Source: Argopecten irradians (lineage: Eukaryota > Mollusca > Bivalvia > Pectinida > Pectinidae). Taken from it: a stretch of DNA of 64,000 bases. The DNA is taken from positions 31,241,604 to 31,305,603 of the forward strand of contig NC_091138.1 of the NCBI RefSeq assembly GCF_041381155.1, written 5' to 3'. Made by a program: the position numbers and the translations under genes. The notes below the pieces were generated by a model that did not search any database, was not told where the DNA came from, and saw nothing but the letters and a program-made list of their open reading frames with translations. This document shows positions 21,871 through 34,633 of the stretch, in pieces (position 1 is the stretch's first letter; each line of letters begins with the position of its first letter).

Positions 21871-24007
21871 AGCTCACCTGGTCTGAAGGACCGAGGTGAG
21901 CTTATGGGATACCGCAGCGTCCGGCATCCGTCAACAAGTGACTGGTAGCATCCTTATGGGCTACTAACTGAAATTGTACAAATGATGGGGCCTGAGTGGC
22001 GGGGCCAAAAGGGGTCAATTTGGCTATTTCCATATAAATGACTTCTTCTCTGAAGCTAAGCATGAGATAGCACTCATAATGCAATGGTAGTATCGTTATA
22101 GGGTGGGGATTCAAATTGTACAAAAGATAGGGCTGACCCCCGTGGGGCCTGAGGGGCGGGGTCAAAGGGATCAATTTGGCTATTTCCATATAAACAACTT
22201 CTTCTCTGAAACCAAGCATGGGATAGCACCCATAATGCAATGGTAGCATCCTTATAGGGTTGGGATTCAAAATTGTACAAATGATCGGGCTGACCCCCCA
22301 GGGCCTGAGGGGTGGGGTCAAAAGGGGTCAATTTGGCTATTTCCATATAAACAACTTCTTCTCTGAAACCAAGCATGAGATAGCACCCATAATGCAATGG
22401 TAGCATCCTTATAGGGTGGGGATTCAAAATTGTACAAATGATGGGGCTGACCCCCAGGGGCCTGAGGGATGGGGTCAAAAGTGGTCAATTTGACTATTTC
22501 CATATAAATGACTTCTTCTCTGCAACTAAACATGGGATTAGGCTCATAATGCAATGGTAACATCCTTATAGGTTTGGGAATCAAAATAACCCAGAGTACT
22601 GATATTTGGCCTGTAGCATGCCAGGATGAAGGGCTACTAAGTTTGTTCAAGTCAATGATCTTGACCTTCATTTAAGGTCACAGGGGTCAAATAGGCTAAA
22701 AATCCTTTAAACAACTTCTTGTGAATAACTAAGAGGCCTGGAGACCTGATATTAGACCTGTAACATGCATGGATGAAGGGCTATCAAGTGTGATTAAATG
22801 AATGACCTTGATCTTTATTCAAGGTCGAAGGGGTCAAAAAGGCTAAAATCTTTAAACAACTTCTTCTCTCAAGACCCAGAAGGCCCAGGGTACTGATTTT
22901 TGGCCTGTAGCATACTGGGATGAAGGGCTACTAAGTTTGTTCAAGACAATGACCTTGATAATCATTCAAGGTCACAGATGTCAAATAGGCTAAAATCTTT
23001 AAATGACTTCTTCTCAAGAACCAAAAGGCCCAGGATACTCATATTGAGTCTGCAGCATGCTGGGATGAAGGGCTATCAAGTTTGTTCAAATAAATGACCT
23101 TGACCTTCATTCAAGGTCACAGGGGTCAAATAGGCTAAAAAAATTAAACAACTTCTTGTGAATAACTAAGAGGCCTAGAGACCTGATATTAGGCCTGTGA
23201 CATGCTGGGATAAAGGGCTATCAAGATTTATCAAATCAATGACCTTAATCATCATTCAAGGTCACAGGGGTCATATAGGCTTGAATTTTTAAACGACTTC
23301 TTTTCAAGAACCGAAAGGCCCAGGATACTGATATTAGGCGTGTAGCATGCTGGGATGAAGGGCTACAAAGTTTGTTCAAATGAAAGACCATCACCTTCAT
23401 TCAAGGTCACAGGGGTCAAGTAGGCTTAAATCTTTAAACGATTTCTTCTCAAGAACCAAAAGGCCCAAGATACTCATATTTGGCCTGTGACATGCTGGGA
23501 TAAAGGGCTATCAAGTTTGTTCAAATCAATGACCTTGATCTTCATTCAAGGTCACTGAGGTCAAATAGGCTAAAATCATTAAACGACTTCTTCTCAAGAA
23601 CCGAAATGCCCGGGATACTCATATTGGGCATGCAGCATGCTGAGATGAAGGGCTACCAAGTTTGTTCAAATGAATGACCATGACCTTCATTCAAGGTCAC
23701 AGGAGTCAAATAGGTTAAAATCTTTAAACGACTTCTTGAGAATAACTAGGAGGCCTATAGAGACCTGATATTGGGCCTGTATCATGCTGGGATGAAGGGC
23801 TACCAAGTTTGTTCAAATGAATGACCTTGATCTTCATTCAAGATCACAAGGGTCAAATATGCTATAATTTTTAAACGACTACGTTGTATTGTGCTAATAG
23901 TCAGATGACCGGTAAGGCCCTTGGGCCTCTTGTTCTAATTGTCAGAGTATTTGTGATAAATACTAAAAAAACCAGGTGAGCGATAAAGGCCCTCTGGGCC
24001 TCTTGTT
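21871..24007 (+). mobile_element. Helentron-like (HINE) element with two internal satellites
   Basis: The 5' end AGCTCACCTGGTCTGAAGGA can fold (AGCTCACC...GGTGAGCT). The 3' end has the inverted motif CAGGTGAGCG, then a hairpin GGCCCTCTGGGCC and a TCTTGTT terminus; a related terminus also occurs at about 23933. This asymmetric layout matches Helentron-type non-autonomous elements. Inside are about four ~170-bp units (21.93-22.57 kb) and then about nine ~145-bp units with TCAAGGTCACAGGGGTCAAA (22.6-23.9 kb). The long minus-strand frames here are repeat translations, not genes. Confidence 0.75.
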
Positions 24008-24484
24008 ACATTTGTATATTAGATATAAAAAATTGGACAAATGTCTGATGTGCAATTACAAGAAAAGCAACGCCCATAGGACGGCACCTTGGAGAACTCA
24101 ACGTATAAAAGGCAAATGGATTCACAAGCTAACGTCGACCAGATGATGTCATTTAAAAACCGAGCCGATATGCTATAAACCGGGTATATATTGAGACCCA
24201 CATCAGATGACCATTGTTTGCCAGTAAGAATACTAAATATTAGAGCGATGTTCTGAACTATCAAAAACACCATAGCCTACATTTATTTAAATTACTTTAT
24301 TTTTTGGTGCGTAACATCATCCAGCGTATTCAATATCTTTAGTACATGCAACTTAATATGTCAATCTTAAAAATAGTATACATTCTCACGACTCAAAAAA
24401 CTTGATGAGTCACACTTGCATACATAAAAGGACTACCGGGTAATTCACTTCAAGGATAATACACCCGTTAATGGTAATTGGTTT

Positions 24485-24735
24485 GTATTTAAAAAATAGG
24501 AGCAGACGAATTTACATTTTTCTGCCGTAACAAAAGTTACCACTATTGAAAAGTTCCTGCTTACTATTGTAAAAGTATATATAATGATTAATTAATCCCG
24601 AAAAAAAATCCATGACACTATATACTGATTGCGCTGACAACAAAAGCAAAACAAATTATTCTATATGCATATTTGTGTTAAATAGACATATATATTCTCT
24701 CTCTGTATTCAAAATAAAGCATCAGTTATTGTCCA
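24485..24735 (+). mobile_element. Decayed copy of the TTAA-type AGATGCTCC MITE
   Basis: Shares AGGAGCAGACGA, ACTATTGAAAAGTT and ATCCCGAAAAAAA with the 4426-4780 copy. Termini are not preserved. Confidence 0.6.
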
Positions 24736-25540
24736 AATTAACTTTATAGCTCCATTGTCACGGAGTTTTGTTCTTCCCGAAGGAAATTATTAATGTTTGT
24801 GATGTACCTAATCGATTTTTTTTTTTCACAGCTGGAATGGAAATTTATTTATCCAAGTTAATGAACTAACTAACTGTATCTACGTATTCCATTGATTGAT
24901 TGATTGTTTGATTGAATTTTCTGTGCTCCCTGTAGAGTTGCTCATTCCCATTTTTGAGATTCCAAAAAAAGAGAAGAACAGGGATATAGCCTGTGTCAAT
25001 ATAAAACACGACATAACTCCTAAACAAAAGCATACACTATCGCTCATGCCTAACTTTTGACATTCCTTTTAATGTTTGAATCATATCAAATAGTTAATAC
25101 AACAGCTACATCTGCTCGTCATGACAATTTACTTCACCTCTTTCTAGTAAAAATCACCCTACCGCAAAAAAGATGTTCGCTTCGTGAGTAAACACAATTG
25201 TATTTGGCTAGGTATTGAATCCTTGACAAATTCCTTGTATATACTGTAAAGTAATTTCCTAATTGTGTGTATATTACAGGAAATTACGTATATACGTGTT
25301 GTTACGTGTTAAGTGGTGACTTACACATTCTAGACTGACCCATAGGAGCCAGGCACGAATTTCTAACCAACAGGATATGAATATATATAGTATAGTATTT
25401 ATAATATATGTATAAATACTGTTGGTTAAAAATTCGTGCCAGGTCCCTGTGGACTGACCTACAAAACGTATGGCGCGTATTTCACCTGTACCGCTTTAGA
25501 AGGTATATACCTTTCTTAACTGTCGTGTAATATGATGTTT
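24715..25540 (+). repeat. Segmental duplication, copy A
   Basis: Aligns with 26250-26625 plus 28405-28790: CATCAGTTATTGTCC, CCCGAAGGAA, TTTGTGATGTACCTAA, CATGCCTAACTTTTGACAT, TTCGTGAGTAAACACAATTG and TTTGGCTAGGTATT occur in the same order. It carries a private MITE at 25341-25451 that copy B lacks. No coding function visible. Confidence 0.75.
25341..25451. mobile_element. 111-bp foldback MITE with 8-bp target duplication
   Basis: The arms CAGGCACGAATTTCTAACCA and TTAAAAATTCGTGCCAGG are inverted. GACTGACC flanks both ends (25333-25340, 25452-25459). The duplicated locus near 28725 shows the empty site. A relative lies at 47525-47790. Confidence 0.85.
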
Positions 25541-27479
25541 AAAACACTACCTTTCAGAAGCAAAAACACCTGTAAATGATCGATGACAAGATAAAATTAA
25601 AATATCAAACAAAAGATTCCGCGTGTAAATAGAGGTAACTATGAAGCATCATATTGCTATTTTTCTGTAGCTTACGTGCAGTGATAGCTAACTTAGTATA
25701 CAGGCGCGTAGCCAAATGCAAGCAACCATAGAGTCCCGTACCCGCGTGCATCCACGCCATTTTCCTGTTCGTTAATACTGATTAAGTTTACACACAAATC
25801 TAGGAGAACTTATTTGATTTCATTATAAACATTTAGATATGCCAGAAATGTACAGCGTAATTATGACATTATTTATTATTTTTCAATCTTGCCGTCATTA
25901 AATAGTTGAATTAAATGTAAAAATAACCCAATGTTTATGCAACAGTTTAACATTTGTTAAAGTAGCATTCGTAAGTTTTTCCCAACATTGCAGGCAGGGG
26001 AGTATCTGCCCGCCCGTTGCGTACGCATATAACATTAGATCACCGTAAACATCAATGGGACCTAACATTTTGCGTATATCACAAAAACTTCCACATACGC
26101 GCCTGACAGGATATAATGTATGATAACCATGTTTCAGGTATAAAATTAAGTGTCAATTATAATGATCCAACTTTATTTTCAATATAAAGTAAGTAACTTT
26201 CTTTTCAGAATATCAGTATATGACAGACACCGGTAAAGATAAATACACACAATAAGACATCAGTTATTGTCCATATTAACTGTATATATCCATTGTCACT
26301 GAGTTGTTTGTTTTATTATTCCCGAAGGAATTATTATTATTATTGTTTGTGATGTACCTAAGCACAACTGGAATGGAAATATATAACTATATCTAGGTCA
26401 TAATGAACTAACTTAATGTATCTAAATCATAAGCCTGAACTGGCTTTCGACGATTCATCGCCATTGATTGATTGATAGAAGACGGATTTTATCTGCTCTG
26501 AAATTTCCCGGAGACAACAATGGTTGCTCATTCTCATTCTTGAGATTCCAACAAATAGAAAAATAGATATGTGTCGGTATAAAAAAAACATTCAATACTT
26601 TCTAAACAAAATCTTACGCTGATTTCAGGCGCGGATCCAAGGGGGGGCGGACCCGGCGTACCCGGCATGAACATCAGATTTTATCTCCATCGCTTAAAAG
26701 GTACAATGTAAATCCCTTCAAGTATTTACTTTTTCCTAAAAAAACGATAAAATCCCAATATATTAGATAATTTATTGTCATTAATATTCAATATTGACAG
26801 GTTATATCTCGATATCCTTAGCAAATAAAAGAAAAGGGGGAGGGGGTGGGTATAAGGAATTGTAGCTGGCCATGAGTCTTCGCTGGTTGACTATATGCCA
26901 TGCCCTTCGTTCTCCAGGTTGTAAATGACATATTACACATTTTTGATTCAGCATTAAAGTCCTGTATTAAACCCGACTATCAATTCACAAATGTGTGCGT
27001 ACTTTCAAAACGCCAGTTACAAGATTACTACTGACGTCGAATGCTTCTAGAAGCTTTTTATTTGTCCTAAGAAAACGTGTGTAAAGAAAAAAGTGGAAAA
27101 TCAAACCAAATGGAGAACCAATGGGTCTGGGTGCACACCATGGCCAGATGCCTTCCTTTTTTGTTTCAACAAAAACATATCTTACCGATAATGTTATAAG
27201 ATGGGACAAAAGATGTTAAAAAATTAATGCACATGACAAAAGGCTCCCTATTAGAAAACAGGATGATAGTAATAATTCCAGGCAGCGTCTGGCCATAGAC
27301 AGACCATTAGCCTACTTTTCTGTCATTGTCCAATACACGAATTATGAAGATTGTGTATGTTAGTGAAAATAAATTATCTAATCTGACAGATAATGTATAA
27401 AAGTAAAAGCTTATATCGTTAAAAAAGTTCACATACATTTTTATTATTCCTATAAAAACCTTCAATAGGCGACCCCTAG

Positions 27480-27845
27480 CTGCAATATTGTAGCTCAAAA
27501 GTATTTTAGACTGAAAATGGTGTCTTCTTTAGAGCTACAATTGTTCCTTATTACTGCAAATGGAGCAAAGTGATGATTATGTAAACCATTATAAAACGTT
27601 TGTTTTACATTTTATCGTACTTGTTTGATATAGCTTACCTACTAGGCAATAAAAACGAACCACATAAAATATAAAATTCTCATCGAGGCATTATTTGTTT
27701 ACATTATACATAAGGTCTTTCAGAAGGGAATTTATACGGCAAGTTCACAAAATGTGATTTTGACGTTTTGTGAGCGGTACGGTAGATAGTAAGCATTGTA
27801 TTTATGTTTGTTTTGGACAAAAATAATATGTAAATGCATAGTAGG
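27480..27845 (+). repeat. Dispersed repeat module, empty-site copy
   Basis: Homologous to 56309-56840 (AGCTGCAATATTGTAGCTC; GAGGCATTAT; TTTGTTTTGGACAAAAATAA). It lacks the palindrome that interrupts the 56-kb copy. Confidence 0.75.
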
Positions 27846-27866
27846 CCGGGTATGTATATTCGTTCT

Positions 27867-28400
27867 AGGCGGCCCCCAGACCCCCATCCTTTTCTTTGCT
27901 TCGTGCCTCTATAAATATATAGATTTTAGGCAGTGCAATTCTGTAACTTTATATTCAAAATGTGACATTAGACGTCAAAAATAATAAACGAACATTTTTA
28001 CATGGCTTCAATTATTTTTTGGAAAAAGTGTACATGAAGTCCTCAGAAAGCAGGATTTATTAGCATTTATTCGAGGGCTTCTGGGGGCCTAGGCGGCCCC
28101 CAGACCCCCACCCTTCTTCGCTTTATGTCCATATAAATATTAAGATTTTGATATTGCAATTCTGTAAGTAAAAAATTAAATCAAAACTTCAAATAAAAAA
28201 TATGACACTTGACACGAAAACCATAAATAAACATCATTAAATGGCTTCAATTATTTTCTGGAAAATGTGTTCATGAAATCCTCAGAATGCAGGATTTTGC
28301 ACCATTTATTCTAGAGCTTCTGGGGGCCTAGGCGGTTCCCAGACCCCTCGCCTGATTTGCTTGGTCACACGCCCCATCTAACCTCAAAACCTGAATCTGC
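27867..28400 (+). repeat. Tandem repeat, ~223-240 bp units
   Basis: Two full units and a partial third. Each begins with GGCGGCCCCCAGACCCC, contains ATGGCTTCAATTATTTT and ends GCTTCTGGGGGCCTAGG. The unit boundary itself is a short palindrome. Confidence 0.8.
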
Positions 28401-28790
28401 CCCTGGATTTAAACTAATCCATGCCTAACTTTTGACATCTTTTAATATGTTTGAATCACAACTACAGTAACAGGTGATAAAAAATCTACTTCTCATTGTA
28501 ATCCAATATACATCATTGTGAAACATCATGATCATTCAACCTGAAGGAATTTATATTCGTTTCGTGAGTAAACACAATTGTGTTTGGCTAGGTATTTTGA
28601 CATGAACAAAGAATCCGTGACAAATTTCGTGCATAAGGTGAAGGAACATGAATGATTATGCGTAAATATTACAACGACATAACGTGTTAAGTAACTTACT
28701 TCACTAAATCCTTGATCATGACTGGTCTACAAATGTATGACGTGTACATTATACCAACATCTTTTCTGAATCTATCTGTCGTATAACATG

Positions 28791-29749
28791 TGTTTTATCT
28801 TTATTTTGAATGGAAATAATAATAATAAAAAACATCTCCCTCTATCTTCTTAATTTACATATATCACTTTACGATATTTAAATATTGCCTGCTACTCCGA
28901 TATTAGATTATTCACAATTCGATTACCTGGTGTAATGATGAGTGCATCATCCTAAAATTGGGTAGGTATTCCCCACCTTCAATATGAGGCGATATGTCAC
29001 ATTTAAAAGAATGCATTTCATCATTAAAAAAGGTAAATTAATCTTCATGACCACTCCATTGAATGTTTTTAACATGAACTAAATGATCCCATGCACATGT
29101 TCTAATTTCCGATTCTGAGACAATAAAGATAACTTGGCTCTTATATAGCATCTTTGTCACAATGTAGGTACTGTGTAAAACTTATTATTTCACGGTCTTC
29201 TGATCCCTTGTCTTCGTAGGGTCTGGGACATAAGTCTAAGACTTGGTTACGAAGCTCTGTATTTGTTTGTCTGTTTGTGTTTTACGGCCCATAGACAACT
29301 GAGGTCATTTAGGGCCAAACTACAAGTCATGCAGCAGTTGCAAGGACAAAAGATAAGTATTTGTGTTTGTTTGTTTGATTAATTAACGTCCCATAAACAG
29401 ATAGCAAAGACGACCTCCCATGCTGCCGAAGACACCAAGCAACACATCCCACCCGGTCACATTTTACAGACATTGGATATTTTGTTGTTCAAAAGTAAGT
29501 TTGCTTTATCGATCTCATTGTACAGAACGCTTTTTCTTATACGATTACACAAGAAATTTCAAGAACAGGTTTATCGGGGTTTTTTCCTTTCATGTTTTCT
29601 GTCACTTGATTCACTTTTTCCTTGGGATTCTCTTTTCTGTTTTTGATGTAATTGGTGGTCATTAATGTTTTAGAAATAATTTGTTTAATTAATTTTCTGC
29701 AAAAGGCTCTTGATTTAGTTCCATGAAACTATCCATTGTACCAAAAAGG
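28791..29749. other. Intergenic, SINE-tail fragments
   Basis: TTGATTAATTAACGTCCCAT near 29374 and TTTTACGGCCCATAGACAAC near 29278 resemble antisense SINE tails. Nothing else recognised; the open frame 29420-29665 is probably chance. Confidence 0.4.
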
Positions 29750-30093
29750 TAGCCCGAGATTCTCTGGCTTTGACATTAGTCTTAGACAATATGACAGATA
29801 GATGTCTGGTGTAGGGCCCAGAGCGCACTGCTATATGAAAACTTGGAATTCGCCGACACCGTTTGGTATCGAGTAAGACCATCTCTAATTAAGACTGCAT
29901 ACAAAATAATACCACCGAGAAGCGCCAATTACCTTTGAATTTTCAACAAATGAATAATTTATCTACTCATAAAAGGACGTGGAAATTTAAAGCAATTTAT
30001 ATATTATCCGAAAAATGACGATGGCGAAGAGGGAAATTGAAGTCTAAGAAATTATGTCTAAGTCTGGCGCCGGGGCCAGAGTATCTCGGGCTA
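29750..30093. mobile_element. MITE with TAGCCCGAGAT termini
   Basis: Left TAGCCCGAGATTCTCTGGC and right GGCCAGAGTATCTCGGGCTA are inverted. Subterminal GTCTTAGAC and GTCTAAG also pair. AAAAGG-like sequence lies on both sides. About 344 bp, non-coding. Confidence 0.8.
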
Positions 30094-30494
30094 CAAAAGG
30101 TATCATATGTCTATCTGTTTTTGGATATTTACATGTACATTGTAGTTTATCTGCATATTGCATTGTGACATAAGATATGATAAAGAGCATTCCTGAATAA
30201 AAGCATTAGTTACACTGCTTTGGACGTATTTGTTTTTATAAATTTCCAAATAACGATAGTTTTATTTACTTCAGGAACCCGTCTACATTCATCTTGAAAA
30301 GTTAAATATCCTGGTTGATTCCATTTCTGCCACATTATAGGAGTACAACATAGCTTTAAATAGTTTTTTAATGATAACTAAAGTAATAATTTATATTCCA
30401 TGAAAGGTCAATATAAAGAATAAGAGGAAAAAGCTGATGCATCTCCAAGAGTTTGGAAATACATGTACAAGGTAAGATGATTTCATATTATTAA

Positions 30495-30714
30495 AGATGT
30501 TACACCGCTGACAAATAGAATTGTTTCTATATCAAAAACAGGAGCAAACGAATCGATATTTTTCTTCATTTTCAAAAGTTACTTACTTTACTCCATTACC
30601 ATCATTGAAAAATTTGCGCAACTTGTTTTACTTCCAGATACAACATTAAGAATAATCAATTGTCTCCCGAAAAAAAAGATCCATCGTTTATGTTCTGTCG
30701 GCGGTGGAGTATCT
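30495..30714 (+). mobile_element. Internally deleted AGATGCTCC MITE
   Basis: Starts TTAAAGATGTTACACCGCTG and ends TGTCGGCGGTGGAGTATCT. It shares AGGAGCAAACGA and TCTCCCGAAAAAA with the family and lacks the right-central part. Confidence 0.75.
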
Positions 30715-30887
30715 GAAGATTAAAGTTTAGAATTCCAGTTTAGGTAATACTGCCTGGTCAACCTCCCCCAACCCCCACTGACAAGCCGACCCACAGTCCA
30801 GTCACACTGTCCGCTCTAGTTTTTGCTTTGTGGTTTCCAGTATAAGGATATAGCACTTCGACACTCCCCCAAATTTATCAGAGAACT

Positions 30888-31101
30888 ATGGAGGATGCAG
30901 TAAAGGTGAGATGTGGAATTTTTACTTACATAAGAACAGTAATACGTTATTTTAGCTTACGTAAGTTACGTTGGACATAAAATTGAACTTTGATCAAGGC
31001 GAACATGTGATAACCGAGGAAAATTATACTATGTTGGACAGCTGTGCAGAAGCTAGTCTAGCATGTGGTGAAAATTCTGGTAATATTGATGGAGGTCATG
31101 G
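30888..31101 (+). other. Possible small coding segment(s), unverified
   Basis: ATGGAGGATGCAGTAAAG|GTGAGA at 30888 looks like a start plus donor (MEDAVK). The frame ending at a TAA at 31101 reads NFDQGEHVITEENYTML and then DGGHGEL, with protein-like acidic content. The two do not join in compatible phase by any splice I can find. Recorded as a weak candidate. Confidence 0.2.
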
Positions 31102-32539
31102 TGAACTGTAAGAGCGCAGGCTTTTGGCTCAAGATACACGATACATCTTATGTATGTTATACTGACCCGGTATTACATATATAAGAGGTATCCATATACA
31201 TGTATCTATAGAATCAAATGCCTGTGGCCAGAAGACATTCAGGATGCAAAATGTCCAAACTATTTATTTAGACATTTTGTAACATCAGCAAGCGTTTCAG
31301 TTGTGGCTTGGTAATGGTTTACCACCTCACGTTAGAAATTCGACTGGGTATCCGTAAAATACGGGGGGGGGGGGGGTATTACTTGCCCAAAGAGGTGTGT
31401 GGAAATAATGATGGTCGTATAAAAGAAAGCATTAGACAATTAAGACAGAACAGAAGTTGGCAGATGTATGTGGACTAAAAGAAAAATCATAATGCCAGAG
31501 TGCCTTTTGGGGTTTTTTTGTGCGACGATTATACCCCAACCCTCTGTGGCAGCCGTACATAGTAGATAAAATTATCCTTCACCCAAAAATTAGAATCTGT
31601 ATTAGACACGCTTATCAGTAAAAGGCAAAAGCACAAAATCATTTAATTCCACCAGATTGTTCATGGTCAGTGCCCCTAGCTGGCCTCTTAACTAACTAAC
31701 ATTTTCTATCAACCTCCATACTAGCGATGTACTAACCTCTTCAAAGATTCCTGCCTACCGTCTGACTTATATAACTCATTGGTACTTAATATGTTTGGCT
31801 TTGTTTTTCGCTATATTTCTGATTCTAGAGCCTGGTCACTCAAGCCTGATTGATTGATGGTACTTTACGTCCTTGTTCCGATTAAAACCGAGCCTAGGAC
31901 ACTGGTCACTCAATCTGTGTGTGTAAGGGGCTATAAAATCTACCACAGGCCTAATCACTTTATCAACTCCTCACAGTCATAGTAATGTAATAGCGAACTT
32001 GGCATTTCTGTACTCACCAAAATTCTGGGGAGTGATGTCCAGATTTGGCCAGACCCCGAGTTTCAAACTAGGGGGAGATAATCCAGTATTATAAATCTGC
32101 TGAGATTGTCTTACACTGTATAGGCAACTTGGGGCTTGGTGACCAGTCTAATCATATCCCAGCTGTCCCCTTTTCTATTCTATTATTATTGTCGCCAGTT
32201 TTACTACGCCTGTCTTAGAATGCATTACAGTTCAAAAAGGACTCCATGTGTATGCCTATGTAAAGTCGAATCCGGTCAAACCAGCGCTCCTACTACATGC
32301 TAAAAACACCAGAAAACATAATGGCATGGTTATTTGATGACATGAATATGTACTGAACTGGACTTACAAACAAAAATGTACATTTTTAGCATGTTTTGAC
32401 TATATATTTACAAGCAACACAACAATCTACGAGTCAACAGTGATATCTAAGAAGGATGCTTAGACACTACATGTATATCAACTAAGTTATGTTCAAGTTC
32501 ACCTTAGAAGTTATATATAAGCATACAAAAATCACTAGT
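31102..32539. other. Intergenic, poly(G) tract and weak repeat signals
   Basis: A 14-base G run lies at 31363-31376. A SINE-tail-like TTGATTGATGGTACTTTACG lies near 31850. No gene seen. Confidence 0.5.
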
Positions 32540-32800
32540 TTAAAAATGGTCTTAAACCTTAACTCACCTATACGATGTACTTTGTTCATGTAACAAATCT
32601 AATGAAACTTCAGAACATTTCTTTTTAATTTTCCAACTTACCAACAGATAAGGATAAGTTATGTTTTAGAAACCTGTCCCCTGACTATGATATTAACATT
32701 TTACTCTGTGGTAGCCTTAATTTCAATGATCAAACTATTGTCGATTTCGTTTTTTTCAACAATCTTAACCTTTATATGATTGAAAAATAAACTCTATCTC
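32540..32800 (+). mobile_element. LINE C-terminal fragment, decayed
   Basis: A frame near 32580-32640 reads CTLCSCNKSNETSEHFFL, the Cys/His cluster at the end of the LINE type found at 5.5 kb. Stops follow. No tail identified. Confidence 0.55.
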
Positions 32801-34318
32801 TGTACCCTTTTTCTTTCCTACCCTAGCACTTTAACACAAATAATTTATAACATTGACGCCGACAGAACACTGACATTAGTCAGCGAGACAATCGATAAAA
32901 CAATTATTAACTAAAAATAGTCAATATAGTGAGTGCTGTACAATCACTTGCCATTTACTCCCAACGGATTTTGTTTATACTGTACTTAATTCAGAATCCA
33001 AACAACAAGCGTATACTACATGCTATATGTTTTTTCTGTAGTATACACATTTCTCATAAGCTGTATATGAGAAAAAAATCTATATAGCCAAACAACCGTA
33101 ATACAACAAAAAATTGTTTAAAAAATGTAAAAGAGAATATCACACGAGTCGGTCACCAATCTATGTAAAATAACCAGTGGACCCACAATCAACTAGATCA
33201 ATGTCGATTTGTATGTTTAGTTCTCATTTTTTGTCAACATTTTTCTAATACGAAATAGATTCGATAATTAATGTGTGCTACTTGAAACAGGTAGTTTTCA
33301 ATTACAAACGTTGAAAATTTAGTATTATACTAACGCTTACAAATTACAATAATCTGAAACTAGTCGCCTATTATTTTACAACATGAACCTTCGACAACAT
33401 ATTTCTAATTGCTCTATAAAAGATTTCCTGAAGATTCTTTAACATGGTGGTGTTGATGCACTCCGTAACTAAAGGAGGGGTAAAACTTTGGCATAATTCT
33501 AAAACCTTACCTCAGTTAAGGCGTTGCTTGAAATTAAGATCATAAAACAAGTCTAAATAATTTAAAATTCTACTTTAAGAATGGGAAAACAGCATATGCT
33601 TAGTGGACAAATGATACCATTCATTGAATATGACCAAATCTATGCATGTGATCTAGCCATTGTGAACCTAGGATGTAATCATCTTAAGCAGGTCATGTCA
33701 AGATCCTTATGCAGTACTAAACATGAATTGTAGGCTATCAAATCTTGAAAAATCCTAGTTTTCAGCAAAAATATTAAAGTTTTTAATGCTAAAATTGAAT
33801 ACATGCTTAACTAGGTCACTGTGATCTACTTTTTGAACTTTTCATCAGTTTTCTTAGCTGAACTTCACAAACCCAATACTAACAGGCAACATCTGCAAAA
33901 AGTGTCATCTCTGTTCTAATATTTAAGTAATAAGGACAATAAAAATTTGAATTTTCACCCTTTGACCTTTGACCTCTGAAATTACCATGAGCGCAGAAAA
34001 CATTGGATATTCTGAATAGCATACAATATGCAGCTGACCCTAATGTATCTTCATGCAAAATATTTTGCTTATCACTGAGTGGCCGTAAAACGGCCCAAAG
34101 TGATATCCCTTCTTTTTAAGGAAGTATTATTACATTCCAGTTTCTTCCCTAAATTTCTGTAATGCTTTCCTATATAAATTTCCCAATAGGGAAGCATTAC
34201 AATCCATTTTTCTAGTAAGGATCATTCCAAAACCTTACCCTAAACTTCTGAAATGCTTACCGATGAAGGATTTTAAGTGAAGGAATTTCTTTACATTATG
34301 TTATGTTCCATCCTCGAT
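32801..34318. other. Intergenic, decayed repeats
   Basis: Near 33480 a frame reads VKLWHNSKTLPQLRRCLKL, resembling the VKLWNSLP region near the end of some LINEs. 34080-34270 holds imperfect repeats around AATGCTT and GGGAAGCATTAC. No host gene seen. Confidence 0.35.
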
Positions 34319-34625
34319 ATTCCAGGGGTTCCGATCACTTACGATCTCTACACCCCTGGACTATCTCATAGTAAAACTGGAGGCAACAGAATAGAACAGG
34401 TAATTTAGTCCTTTGATGAACATCAAAAGAGCCGTATAACGGTACACTGTGGTTGACTGTGTGGCTTTGATGTTAGGCGTCGCTCTCTCTGTAGTCTTCA
34501 AAGGAAATTTTTGCTAGCCTGTGATTGGTCAAATGTTTTCCACTGAGCTGCCTTCAATTTCACTATGAGATAGTCCAGGGGTGTAGAGATCGCAAGTGAT
34601 CGGAACCCCTGGAGTATCGAGGATG
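34319..34625 (-). mobile_element. Long-TIR MITE, 9-bp target duplication (copy 2)
   Basis: Same family as 19638-19932 but inverted. GTTATGTTC is perfectly duplicated at 34310-34318 and 34626-34634. The internal sequence matches the two 50-kb copies closely, indicating recent activity. Confidence 0.92.
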
Positions 34626-34633
34626 GTTATGTT

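Larger units (their letters stand above)
26625..28408. mobile_element. 1.8-kb composite insertion in duplication copy B
   Basis: It starts CAGGCGCGGATCCAAGG and ends CTGAATCTGCCCCTGG. ATTT occurs at both junctions. Inside are a module shared with 56.3-56.85 kb (27480-27845) and three tandem units at 27867-28400. No transposase recognised; superfamily unknown. Minus-strand open frame 27209-26985 has no recognisable domain. Confidence 0.55.
26250..28790 (+). repeat. Segmental duplication, copy B, with large insertion
   Basis: Collinear with copy A apart from an insertion of about 1.78 kb (26625-28408). Confidence 0.7.

Noticed and set aside
21902..22671. Family of small minus-strand genes with similar proteins
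   Set aside because: The overlapping similar frames come from translating tandem units of a non-coding Helentron-like element.
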